Program-made: the position numbers and the translations under genes | Part shown: positions 27,411 through 36,309 of the stretch, in pieces | Numbering within the stretch: the first letter of the stretch is position 1 | Layout: each line of letters begins with the position of its first letter | Assembly: GCA_041671545.1 (NCBI GenBank) | Contig: JBAZBI010000001.1 | Location: 496,001 to 560,000 of the forward strand | From: UBA1563 sp041671545 | Lineage (GTDB): Bacteria; Bacteroidota; Ignavibacteria; Ignavibacteriales; Ignavibacteriaceae | Length of the DNA stretch: 64,000 nt | Reading direction: 5' to 3' | Notes under the pieces: model-generated | What the model was told of the DNA's origin: nothing | Databases searched by the model: none | The model's input: the letters and a program-made list of their open reading frames with translations, nothing else

Positions 27411-30400
27411 TGTTTTCTCCTTCCTTCATCCAGTCTGCCATTTTGGAAATTTCGAGCGTTCCTTTTTTAAGCGCGTGTTCTTTCATAATTGCAAATAAAA
27501 TTGGAGTAACTACAAGCACATGGACCGCTGAAGTCAATAATCCTCCAATCATCGGAGCAGTGAGCGGTTTCATCACATCCGAGCCGGTGCCGGTTGCCCA
27601 CATGATTGGAACAAGTCCAACCATTGCAGTGAAAACCGTCATTAGTTTTGGCCGTAATCTTAAAACCGAACCCTCTACAGTTGCTTCATAAATATCAATA
27701 TCAGTTATCGGACCCCTTTTCCCCTTTTGATGATCGCGAATTCTTCGATCCAGAGCTTCATGTAAATAAATGACCATCACAACACCGGTTTCGACTGCAA
27801 TTCCGTAAAGCGCAATAAATCCAACCCAAACCGCAACAGAAAAATTATATCCGAGAATGTAAACCATATACATACCCCCGATAAGTGCAAACGGAACCGA
27901 TAGCATTACAACACCGGCTTCCACATAATTTTTAAGTGTCATATAGAGCAAGAGATAAATAACGAAAAAAACTATCGGCATTATTATTTCCATCGTTTGC
28001 TGAGCGCGAACTTTACTTTCATACTGTCCGCTCCAAGTATAGGAATAACCGGCGGGAAGATTTAATCCGCTTTCGATCACTTCCTTCGCGTCAACCATCA
28101 CGCTTCCCATATCGCGTCCGCGCGTATTCATAAAAACAATTGAACGCAGCATGCCGTCTTCGCTGCTGATCATCGGTGGACCGGTAACCAAATTTATATC
28201 AGCTAATTCAGTAAGAGGAAGATAAGTGACAGCATTTTGATTTGTACTTGTGAGTGAAAAATCATTTTGATTGTTGGGTGCTTGCGGAATAACACTTGCT
28301 TGATTTGAACTTCCCATCGAAGACATTCCACCAGAGTTACCTTTATTCGTTCCGCCACCCATTGAACTTGAGGAAGATTGAGCCGCCATTGGATTTGAGA
28401 GTGCAACTGGAACAATTAAATTTTTCAACTCATCAATATTGTCGCGATAATCTTTTTGATAACGCATTCTTATCGGAAAGCGCATTCTTCCTTCAATCAC
28501 AACGCCAAGATTTTGCCCGCCAATCGCTGTTTCAATTATATCTTGAAGATCGCGGATGTTTACACCATAACGAGCAGCAAGATCACGATTAACTTGAATG
28601 TCTAAGTAATAACCATTTTGAACACGCTCAGCAACAACATCTGCCGCGCCGTTAACTTTCTTTAATAATTTTTCCGCTTTGATCGCATACATTTCAAGAG
28701 TATCGAGGTCTGTTCCGAAAATCTTAAAACCAATATCGGTACGAACTCCCGTTGCAAGCATGTTTATTCTGTTGATTATCGGTTGAGTCCAACCATTGCG
28801 CACACCGGGGATTTGTAATTTCGCGTCGAGTTCCGCTACAATATCTGATTTGGTGATGCCGGGTCGCCATTCATTTTTTGGCTTTAAAAGAATGATTGTT
28901 TCGATCATACTGAGCGGCGCATTATCGGTTGCCGTTTCGGCACGTCCGGTTTTTCCAAGTACGTGATGAACCTCCGGAATGGATTTTATAATCTTGTCTT
29001 GCTCTTGAAGAATTCTATTTACTTCCGTGATAGAAGCGCCGGGCAACGTTACCGGCATGTAAAGTATTGATCCTTCATCAAGCGGTGGCATGAATTCACT
29101 TCCGGTATTCAAGATCATCGGGATGGTGATTAACAATGCGATAACATTCAGCGCGATAGTGATTTTTCTATTTTTAAGCACCCAGTGAATAACCGGTTCA
29201 TATAATTTTATAAAGAAGCGAGTCGTCGGATTTTTGTCTTCCGGTTTGAACTTACCACGCATTAACATCGTCATCAGAACCGGAATAAGTGAAATGACTA
29301 CAATTGCAGAACCAAGCATTGCGAAAGATTTTGTGTAAGCAAGCGGATGGAATAATTTTCCTTCCTGTCCCGTTAAAAGAAAGACGGGAAGAAAAGAAAC
29401 AAGAATGATCAACTCTGAAAAGAAAATTGCTCTACCTACTTGTTTTGCCGAGTCGATTGAGATGCGTTTATATTCCTCGGGGGTTAGCTGTCCTTTCTCC
29501 TCCATCGCTTTAGCTAAATTTCTGTATGCGTTTTCAACGAGCACAATGGAAGAATCGACTATTACTCCAACGGCTAAAATTATTCCTCCGAGCGACATGA
29601 TGTTGGAAGAAATGCCAAGCAAATACATAAGTATAAAGGCGATAAGAATTGCTATCGGCAGCTCGATCAAAATTCTTACGATACTTCTAAAGTGAAGAAG
29701 AAAGATCATCACCATAATTGAAACGGTGATTGACGCTTCGATTAAGGCTCGTTCAAGTGTTCCCACTGCTTCTTTAATCAGCGTGCTTCTATCATAAGAA
29801 GTTATAATTTCAACACCGGGAGGTAAACCGGGAGAAATTTCTTTTATTTTTTCTTTAATGCGGTCGATAACTTTTTGTGCGTTCTCACCGGTTCTCATTA
29901 CAACGATTCCACCTACGGCTTCGCCTTCCCCATTCTTATCCAACGCGCCGCGGCGAATATCTCCGCCCAGAGAAACTGAAGCAACATTTTTAATAAGAAT
30001 CGGAATTCCGTTTGAAGAAGTTTTTATAACGGTGTTCTCAACATCATCTTTTGATTTAATGTAACCTTGCCCGCGTACGAAGTATTCAGCATCGCTTACT
30101 TCCAAGATTTTCCCGCCTACTTCATTATTGCTTCTTTGAACAGCATTTACTACATCAGCGACCGTTAAATTGTAAGCGCGAAGGTCGTTCGGATTAACAT
30201 CAACTTGGTATTGTTTAACAAAACCGCCAATGCTTGCCACTTCAGCAACACCGTCAACCGAAGAAAGTTTGTAACGAATATACCAATCTTGAATGGAACG
30301 AAGTGCGCCGAGATCGTATCCTTTCCCTTCAACGGTGTACCAATAAACGTGTCCTACACCAGTTCCGTCCGGTCCAAGAGAAGGGACAACACCGGAAGGT

Positions 30401-30762
30401 AATTGCGCTTGAATCGTGTTCATTCTTTCAAGAACGCGGGTGCGAGCAAAATAAGTATCAACACCATCTTGGAAGATGACGAAGACGAAAGACATTCCGA
30501 ACATAGAAGTTGCGCGGACGGCTTTAACTTTGGGCAAGCCTTGTAAACCGGAAACGATTGGAAATGTAACTTGATTCTCAACTATTTCCGGTGATATTCC
30601 CATCCATTCCGTAAAAATGATTACCTGGTTTTCAGAAAGATCGGGGATTGCATCAACCGGGAGATTGATAACGCTGTAAATTCCGGCTGCAATAACTATT
30701 AGATAAATCAGAATTACAAGAAATCTATTTTGCGAGGACCACTCAATTATTTTTTCTATCAT
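27403..30762 (-). CDS. cusA: HME-family RND copper/silver efflux transporter (CusA/CzcA-like)
   Basis: Inner-membrane proton antiporter that exports monovalent heavy metals through CusB and CusC. 1119 aa with the usual two sets of six helices around two periplasmic loops. The transmembrane motif ILAVGVIVDSSIVLVENAYR holds the proton-relay aspartate and glutamate. MPPLDEGSILYMPVTLPGAS and the second-half GFIALYGIAVETGVVMVIYL are HME signatures; copper/silver specificity is inferred from the HMBD and Met-rich neighbours. Residues about 790-836 are an unusual Ser/Gly/Asn/Gln/Met-rich insert in the second periplasmic part. Confidence 0.93.
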   Translation of the reverse strand: MIEKIIEWSSQNRFLVILIYLIVIAAGIYSVINLPVDAIPDLSENQVIIFTEWMGISPEIVENQVTFPIVSGLQGLPKVKAVRATSMFGMSFVFVIFQDGVDTYFARTRVLERMNTIQAQLPSGVVPSLGPDGTGVGHVYWYTVEGKGYDLGALRSIQDWYIRYKLSSVDGVAEVASIGGFVKQYQVDVNPNDLRAYNLTVADVVNAVQRSNNEVGGKILEVSDAEYFVRGQGYIKSKDDVENTVIKTSSNGIPILIKNVASVSLGGDIRRGALDKNGEGEAVGGIVVMRTGENAQKVIDRIKEKIKEISPGLPPGVEIITSYDRSTLIKEAVGTLERALIEASITVSIMVMIFLLHFRSIVRILIELPIAILIAFILMYLLGISSNIMSLGGIILAVGVIVDSSIVLVENAYRNLAKAMEEKGQLTPEEYKRISIDSAKQVGRAIFFSELIILVSFLPVFLLTGQEGKLFHPLAYTKSFAMLGSAIVVISLIPVLMTMLMRGKFKPEDKNPTTRFFIKLYEPVIHWVLKNRKITIALNVIALLITIPMILNTGSEFMPPLDEGSILYMPVTLPGASITEVNRILQEQDKIIKSIPEVHHVLGKTGRAETATDNAPLSMIETIILLKPKNEWRPGITKSDIVAELDAKLQIPGVRNGWTQPIINRINMLATGVRTDIGFKIFGTDLDTLEMYAIKAEKLLKKVNGAADVVAERVQNGYYLDIQVNRDLAARYGVNIRDLQDIIETAIGGQNLGVVIEGRMRFPIRMRYQKDYRDNIDELKNLIVPVALSNPMAAQSSSSSMGGGTNKGNSGGMSSMGSSNQASVIPQAPNNQNDFSLTSTNQNAVTYLPLTELADINLVTGPPMISSEDGMLRSIVFMNTRGRDMGSVMVDAKEVIESGLNLPAGYSYTWSGQYESKVRAQQTMEIIMPIVFFVIYLLLYMTLKNYVEAGVVMLSVPFALIGGMYMVYILGYNFSVAVWVGFIALYGIAVETGVVMVIYLHEALDRRIRDHQKGKRGPITDIDIYEATVEGSVLRLRPKLMTVFTAMVGLVPIMWATGTGSDVMKPLTAPMIGGLLTSAVHVLVVTPILFAIMKEHALKKGTLEISKMADWMKEGENNG

Positions 30763-30778
30763 TACAAAACTCCAACAT

Positions 30779-31246
30779 TTATTTTATTAAATGAATTGCC
30801 ATAACGACAACCATTATTATTCCCATGCCAATCATCCAGGGTGAATCCATCATTCCCATCATCCCCATCATTCCATGGTTTGAGGTTTTTGCTTCAGATT
30901 TTTTCACTAAGTCCATTCCGCACTTAGGGCAACTTCCCGGTTGATCAGCGTGAACTTCCGGGTGCATCGTGCACGTATAATAATCTTCAGTTGAAGCCGT
31001 GCCTGAAGATTTTGTGGAATCTATTTTTTCATATACGGCCGGGATTAAATCCATACCGCACTTTGAACATTTTCCCGGTTGTAAGGACTTAACTTCAGAA
31101 TGCATTGGACAACTGTAAATTGTGTCCACAGATAATTCAGTTTTATGATCCAAATAACTTGAAGGATCTGCTGAGTCTGTGCCTCTTGCCATCATACTGA
31201 TATTGATGAAGGCAAAAATAAAAACGTGATAAATTATTTTATACAT
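30779..31246 (-). CDS. Double-HMBD metal-binding membrane-anchored protein
   Basis: 155 residues: N-terminal signal/membrane helix, then two heavy-metal-binding modules, CPMHSEVKSLQPGKCSKCGM (about 45-64) and CTMHPEVHADQPGSCPKCGM (about 93-112). A Met-rich linker (HGMMGMMGMMDSPWMIGMG) and a C-terminal membrane helix follow. Sixteen bases upstream of cusA. It likely captures Cu(I)/Ag(I) in the periplasm and passes it to the pump; this role is inferred from context. Confidence 0.82.
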   Translation of the reverse strand: MYKIIYHVFIFAFINISMMARGTDSADPSSYLDHKTELSVDTIYSCPMHSEVKSLQPGKCSKCGMDLIPAVYEKIDSTKSSGTASTEDYYTCTMHPEVHADQPGSCPKCGMDLVKKSEAKTSNHGMMGMMGMMDSPWMIGMGIIMVVVMAIHLIK

Positions 31247-31310
31247 GATTGCTCCAAAAATTGATTATAAAAAAACCGTTAACTACTCACCAATAAGTTT
31301 AGATATTGTA

Positions 31311-31347
31311 AGCCGGTGAAAATTTATACTAATGTCAGCCGGTAAAA
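31311..31347. promoter_or_regulatory. Paired AGCCGGT direct repeats upstream of the copper pump genes
   Basis: AGCCGGTGAAAA at 31311 and AGCCGGTAAAAT at 31337, 26 bases apart, in the 130-bp gap upstream of the double-HMBD gene. Possible operator; no regulator is identified. Confidence 0.3.
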
Positions 31348-31376
31348 TATATATGGCTGCTAATTAGTAGTAATAA

Positions 31377-31826
31377 TCAAATTCTGAAGTTATGATTAGA
31401 GAGGAATATCTGGGGTGTAGTTTCTGTTGGTGGAGATGAATCGGAAAAAAAATTGGAAGAGAAGTCAGCGGAAGATTCATCTTGCATGAATGTAATTGGA
31501 ATCAGATCAACATGAATTGATTTTACAGTTGATCCGATATGATTAAGAAGATATTCATCTGTTCCAATAATTGATGCGACTTTAACTTCACAGCATTTAT
31601 GCGGTGTTTGTGTTATTGCTAATTCATCAGAAGAAGTCATTTCGTCAGAACATTCCGCTTTCGGCGGATCATCCATTTCGTCAGGCGTTTCGCACATTCC
31701 GCAAGTAGATAAAGACGCTTTTTTCTCCATATTGCAGAAATGCAAAGAAACCGTAAATCCCGTGTTGATGATAAAAAATAACACGGTCAGGTTTATTAAT
31801 AATATGTTCTTAAAAAGTTTTGTCAT
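31377..31826 (-). CDS. HYC_CC_PP-family secreted cysteine-rich protein
   Basis: 149 residues with an N-terminal signal helix. It carries the family landmarks in order: H-aromatic-C as SLHFC (about 28-32), CGMC with further Cys, the CC pair in HKCCEVKV (about 77-84), and PP near the C-terminus (SSPPTETTP). The family is known only as a conserved Bacteroidota secreted protein; its placement at the head of the copper block suggests metal binding or metal sensing. Function otherwise unknown. Confidence 0.75.
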   Translation of the reverse strand: MTKLFKNILLINLTVLFFIINTGFTVSLHFCNMEKKASLSTCGMCETPDEMDDPPKAECSDEMTSSDELAITQTPHKCCEVKVASIIGTDEYLLNHIGSTVKSIHVDLIPITFMQDESSADFSSNFFSDSSPPTETTPQIFLSNHNFRI

Positions 31827-32058
31827 CTCTTTTGTAAAATTAGTCTAAATGAGCTGAATGTCAAGTGAAAAAAATTCTCGAATGAAACTTAAGCTCTTCC
31901 ACCGGATGAACCTTATATTTTTTTCTTTCTTTGTTTCAAAATTTTAAGCAAAGCAGGAAAAGAAAAGAGAAATTTTATTGGTTTACTTCCAAAAGAATAT
32001 TTATTATTGAAGTGTTTCTAAATAATTATTAGCATTCAAACTAAAATAGGAGTGTTCC

Positions 32059-33873
32059 ATGCCCATTTTAAAAGCGTACAAAACCATTCCGGAACTGTAT
32101 GAATTTTTGACTGAAGAATACGGGGTGAATATGGAAAGACCTCTACTGAAACAGAAGGTCAATAATCAATGGGTGGGCATTTCTTATATTCAATTAAAAG
32201 AAGAAACTGAAAATTTAGCTTATGGACTTCAATCACTTGGAGTGAAAGCCGGAGATAAAGTTTCCATCGTTGCTGAAAATAGACCGGAGTGGGTTTTCGC
32301 AGATATGGCAATCCTTGGTCTGGGTGCTGTTGACGTTCCTTTGTATCCTTCACTAACTTCAGATTCGATTGAATTTATTCTAAACAATTCAGAATCATTG
32401 GGAGTAATTGTTTCCAATAAATTTCAACTAAATAAAATTTTGAAGATCCGGAGTAACTGCCGGACTCTTAAATTTATTATTGTGATGAACGAAAAAGATT
32501 CTCCTAACGAATCAGGCATTTATTCATTAAAATCGATCCAAGAAAAAGGTGAAAACGAACGAAGACAAAATCCGCAGTTCTTTAAAGAACAGCGGAAGCG
32601 TATAAAAGAAAATGATCTTTGTACGATCATTTATACTTCGGGAACAACCGGCGAGCCGAAAGGCGTTTTGCTGACACATAAAAATATTGTCACAAATGTT
32701 CACGATGCTTTGAAAGCTTTCCCGATCGGACCTGATGATATTTTTCTTTCATTCCTTCCGCTTTGTCATATCTTTGAGCGAATGGCAGGTTACTACACGG
32801 CATTTTCTTCCGGTGCGATGATCTGTTACGCTACCAGCATTGAATCTGTTGCCGGCGATTTAACGGAAGTTCATCCGACCATTGTTACCAGCGTTCCCCG
32901 CTTATTTGAAAGGATTTATTCGAAAATAATAAAGAATATTGAGAGCCAACCGGCGAAGAAACAAAAAATCTTTAACTGGGCAATCGAAACCGGAAAAAAA
33001 TATCATTCGGCAAGAAAAAGCGGTAATCCTCCTATCGGTTTGTCACTTCAACATAAGTTAGCCGATACTTTGGTTTTCAAAAAAATTAGAGAAAAAACCG
33101 GCGGGAAACTCCGTTTCTTCATTTCCGGCGGCGCGGCGCTTGCCCGTGAACTTGGTGAATTTTTTGAAGCCGTTGGTATCCTTATTATCGAAGGTTACGG
33201 ATTAACAGAATCATCTCCGGTTATAGCCGCAAACCGTGTCGATAATTATAAATTTGGAACTGTCGGAAAACCATTCCCTTCGGTAGAAGTGAAAATTGCC
33301 AGCGATGGTGAAATCCTTGCCCGCAGTGCTTCAATCATGCAAGGATATTATAAAAATAAAAAAGAAACCGATGAAACCATTAAAGACGGATGGCTTCACA
33401 CAGGCGATATCGGCGTTTTTGATGCCGAAGGATTTTTAATGATTACCGACAGAAAGAAACATCTTTTCAAAACTTCGGGCGGAAAATATATTGCGCCTAC
33501 GCCAATTGAAAATCTTTTCCTGGCAAGTAAATATATTGATCAGTTTGTGCTTATAGGAGACAGAAGGATGTTTTTATCTGCCCTCATCGTTCCCGATTTT
33601 GAAGCATTAAAAGAATATGCAGACAGTCATAACATTCCATACAAAACAAACAACGATCTGGTTGATGTAAAAGAGATTTATGATCTGATGGATGATGAAC
33701 TTGGTAAATTCCAGAAAAACTTAGCCAATTTTGAAAGGATCAGAAAATTCGCTTTGCTTGATACCCCATTCAGTTTGGAAACCGGTGAACTTACCCCAAC
33801 TTTAAAATTGAAAAGAAAGGTTATTGAAGAGCGATATAAAAATTTAATCGAAGGAATGTATCAAGGTCTGTAA
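32059..33873 (+). CDS. fadD: Long-chain acyl-CoA synthetase (AMP-forming)
   Basis: ANL-superfamily long-chain fatty acid--CoA ligase. Phosphate loop TIIYTSGTTGEPKGVLLTHK near residue 190, linker motif FLPLCHIFERMAGYY, GYGLTESSPV near 378, WLHTGDIG near 443 and the hinge DRKKHLFKTSGGKYIAP. Length 604 aa and the GGKYI form place it with the bacterial FACS/FadD15-like group. Strong start, AGGAG 7 bases before the ATG. Single gene followed by a terminator. Confidence 0.92.
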   Translation: MPILKAYKTIPELYEFLTEEYGVNMERPLLKQKVNNQWVGISYIQLKEETENLAYGLQSLGVKAGDKVSIVAENRPEWVFADMAILGLGAVDVPLYPSLTSDSIEFILNNSESLGVIVSNKFQLNKILKIRSNCRTLKFIIVMNEKDSPNESGIYSLKSIQEKGENERRQNPQFFKEQRKRIKENDLCTIIYTSGTTGEPKGVLLTHKNIVTNVHDALKAFPIGPDDIFLSFLPLCHIFERMAGYYTAFSSGAMICYATSIESVAGDLTEVHPTIVTSVPRLFERIYSKIIKNIESQPAKKQKIFNWAIETGKKYHSARKSGNPPIGLSLQHKLADTLVFKKIREKTGGKLRFFISGGAALARELGEFFEAVGILIIEGYGLTESSPVIAANRVDNYKFGTVGKPFPSVEVKIASDGEILARSASIMQGYYKNKKETDETIKDGWLHTGDIGVFDAEGFLMITDRKKHLFKTSGGKYIAPTPIENLFLASKYIDQFVLIGDRRMFLSALIVPDFEALKEYADSHNIPYKTNNDLVDVKEIYDLMDDELGKFQKNLANFERIRKFALLDTPFSLETGELTPTLKLKRKVIEERYKNLIEGMYQGL

Positions 33874-33890
33874 GAAAGTTTGATTTATTG

Positions 33891-33926
33891 AAAAGGCAGT
33901 TTTGAATATTTCAGAACTGCCTTTTA
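33891..33926. terminator. Bidirectional intrinsic terminator
   Basis: Near-perfect 15-bp stem (AAAAGGCAGTTTTGA pairing with TCAGAACTGCCTTTT) with a short loop and T-rich flanks on both strands, between the convergent acyl-CoA synthetase and bshB1 genes. Confidence 0.9.
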
Positions 33927-33930
33927 TTTT

Positions 33931-34674
33931 TTACTTCTCCGCTTTGGAGTGTTCAATCCCTTTAATCATATGGACTAAATCAAGTTCAACTCCTTCTTCT
34001 GTAAAGAAAGGTTCTCCGAATTGTTTACCTATCTTAAAACCGTAAAATTCAGCCCGAGCTTCAATAAACTTTATGAATTCAGGTGAACTGATATACGTTT
34101 CCGGCTCTTTACTTTTCGGATTAAAAAATTGAGTTGCATATGCCTTAACCGCTTTCATTTTTGTTTCAAACGTGTCGGTTATATCAACAATAAAACTAGG
34201 TTCAAAGGTGTACGTCTGCATGTAATAGAAAAGTTTTTTGGGGCGGTAAGCATCTTGTGCTTTTTCTTTATCAAACGTTTTTACCTTCAATACGCCTGAA
34301 AAAAAATAAGCTTGTTTAACAAGTTCACTTGCTTGAACATGATCCGGATGCCGGTCGTTCTTGTACGGAGCGAAAATAATTTTGGGTTTAAATTTTCGGA
34401 TCGCACGGATTACCTTGGCTAAATTTTCTTTTGAGACGGTTACTTCGCCGTCCGGTATGTAAAGATTTTCTCTGTTAATAACTTTTAGAGCAATTGCTGC
34501 ACGAAAAGCTTCTTTTTGGCGCGTTTCTGATGTTCCCCTTGTGCCCATCTCCCCTTTAGTAAAATCGATGAGTCCAACCTTCAACCCATGCGAGGTAAGT
34601 TTTGCAATTGTACCGCCCATTGAAAGCTCCGCATCATCCGGATGCGCTCCAAAAACTAGTGCGTCAAGATTCAT
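33931..34674 (-). CDS. bshB1: Bacillithiol biosynthesis deacetylase BshB1
   Basis: PIG-L/LmbE zinc-dependent deacetylase that removes acetate from GlcNAc-malate. N-terminal GAHPDDAELSMGGTIA with the catalytic HPDD, DFTKGEMGTRGT, and the second zinc motif NDRHPDHVQASE. 247 aa, and the TKGEMGTRGT segment distinguishes BshB1 from MshB-like enzymes. bshA and bshC are not in the window. Predicts bacillithiol as a cytosolic thiol. Confidence 0.93.
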   Translation of the reverse strand: MNLDALVFGAHPDDAELSMGGTIAKLTSHGLKVGLIDFTKGEMGTRGTSETRQKEAFRAAIALKVINRENLYIPDGEVTVSKENLAKVIRAIRKFKPKIIFAPYKNDRHPDHVQASELVKQAYFFSGVLKVKTFDKEKAQDAYRPKKLFYYMQTYTFEPSFIVDITDTFETKMKAVKAYATQFFNPKSKEPETYISSPEFIKFIEARAEFYGFKIGKQFGEPFFTEEGVELDLVHMIKGIEHSKAEK

Positions 34675-34914
34675 TTTTCACTCCCTGGTTTCAATTGATA
34701 GAAAAAGAATTTATTGTGTAACGAATTATACTACTTTATTAAATTTTTCAAAACAATTTACTTCAATTTTCTCTTTCTGTTCAATTAGAAAAGACATATC
34801 TGTATAGAGAATTCTACATTCGTTCCGGTTTCGCTCTGTTTTAATCAAAAATTTACGGAAAATGTTTGGCTCCGAATTTGCTTAGAGATGGGTAAAGCAA
34901 CAAAAGGTGAAACC

Positions 34915-35730
34915 ATGCAAAATATATTTATAATCTCCGTTTTATTATTCCTTGCATTAGGGATTACTTCATGTGACGAAAGCTACATGAACGACTATTA
35001 CGACAATGTTCCTCCAAATCCGCCAACCGGAGTCCAAGTTCTGAATGGAGATAACCGCGTTGATCTTTCATGGAATGATAACCGCGAAAAAGACATTGCC
35101 GGTTACAATGTTTACTTCAGCACTTCGTATGATGGTAAATATGAATTGATCGGTACGACTCAAAATAATTATTACATTGATGACGGTGCGAAAAACGGTA
35201 TATTGAACTATTATGCCGTTACCGCTTATGATTTTAATAACAACGAAAGTGAATTAAGTCCTGATGTGGCATATGCAACACCAAGACCGGAAGGATTTAA
35301 TCAGAGTATTTTTGATTACAATCAATTCCCCAACAACTCAGGTTATAGTTTTACAACCTATTCTGCTGTAGCTTACGATGATTCAAGTTTAGTAGATTTC
35401 TTCTTTGATGTGTATGATGGGACTCCTTATCTAGATGTTTATAAAGACACCGACATTCAGGATATGGGCGCAACAACAGATATTTATGATGTTGCATTTG
35501 CACCTGAAACCGGTTGGTCACCTTCAAAAGATGCAGTTGCAGTAATCGGGCACACGTATGTTATTTGGACATTTGATAATCATTTTGCAAAGATCCGGGT
35601 AAAAAGCATTACACGTGACAGAATAGTTTTTGACTGGGCTTTCCAGTTAGTCAAAGGAAATCCGCAGCTAAAAGTATCAGGTGAAAAACATAAAAGAGGA
35701 ATCTTGGAAATGCCGGTTAGAAACCGCTAA
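34915..35730 (+). CDS. Lipoprotein with fibronectin type III domain
   Basis: Start set at ATG 34915 (MQNIFIISVLLFLALGITSC), which gives a clean lipoprotein signal with lipobox ITSC; the frame's first ATG at 34888 lacks this. An Fn3 domain follows (about residues 30-112: PNPPTGVQVLNGDNRVDLSW to NESELSPDVAYATP). The C-terminal 150 residues are a beta-rich region of unknown type, with WSPSKDAVAVIGHTYVIWT. Probably surface- or periplasm-facing. Its own terminator follows. Confidence 0.8.
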   Translation: MQNIFIISVLLFLALGITSCDESYMNDYYDNVPPNPPTGVQVLNGDNRVDLSWNDNREKDIAGYNVYFSTSYDGKYELIGTTQNNYYIDDGAKNGILNYYAVTAYDFNNNESELSPDVAYATPRPEGFNQSIFDYNQFPNNSGYSFTTYSAVAYDDSSLVDFFFDVYDGTPYLDVYKDTDIQDMGATTDIYDVAFAPETGWSPSKDAVAVIGHTYVIWTFDNHFAKIRVKSITRDRIVFDWAFQLVKGNPQLKVSGEKHKRGILEMPVRNR

Positions 35731-35766
35731 TATTATCACCTAAAATTTACAACTCAAAATTTATGG

Positions 35767-35809
35767 AATGTCAATCTTCATCAGTTAAAGGTTGACATTT
35801 CTTTTTTTT
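35767..35809 (+). terminator. Intrinsic terminator after the Fn3 lipoprotein
   Basis: Stem AATGTCAA (35767-35774) pairs with TTGACATT (35792-35799) and is followed by a T-rich tract to 35809. Confidence 0.75.
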
Positions 35810-35868
35810 ACATCGACTATATTTGTGTTTAGATAAGTCTTTAAGATTGATTAATTTTCCTCAAAGTA

Positions 35869-36309
35869 ATGAAGAAATTTATAAACCATAGAATGATATT
35901 CTTTTTGCTGATCAGCTTTTTTACAGCAGTTGTTCCCGAAGTAAAACCGGAACAAGAAATGCAGAATCAGAAAAAAGAGGTTCAGATATTTTCAGATATC
36001 GAAAGAACATTTTCTTCCGGAAATGTATCTTTGATTTCAGGTTATTTCCCTTCTCAAATTTATTTAAGTCTCTCAAACGGTGTGAACGGTTTTTACAGCG
36101 GAAATCAAGCGTATTATATTTTGCAGGATTTTTTTCAACTCTATCAGCCGATAAATTTTAAATACACGCAAAAGAGTGAGTCGGAGAACGGCTTTGCTAC
36201 AGGTCTCTTTACCTTTGAGAACAGAAACAAAAAAGGGACAGCACAAGTTTTCATTTCGGTAGAATTTTCGGGAGCCAAGTGGAAAATTTCCCTTATTACT
36301 ATAAAATAG
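35869..36309 (+). CDS. DUF4783 family secreted protein
   Basis: 146 residues with an N-terminal hydrophobic signal (MIFFLLISFFTAVVPEV) and a small alpha/beta domain containing the family feature FYSGNQAYYILQDFFQLYQP. DUF4783 has an NTF2-like appearance and is restricted to Bacteroidota-type bacteria; function unknown. Its last 31 bases overlap the start of the downstream NtrY-like kinase, implying translational coupling. Confidence 0.8.
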   Translation: MKKFINHRMIFFLLISFFTAVVPEVKPEQEMQNQKKEVQIFSDIERTFSSGNVSLISGYFPSQIYLSLSNGVNGFYSGNQAYYILQDFFQLYQPINFKYTQKSESENGFATGLFTFENRNKKGTAQVFISVEFSGAKWKISLITIK

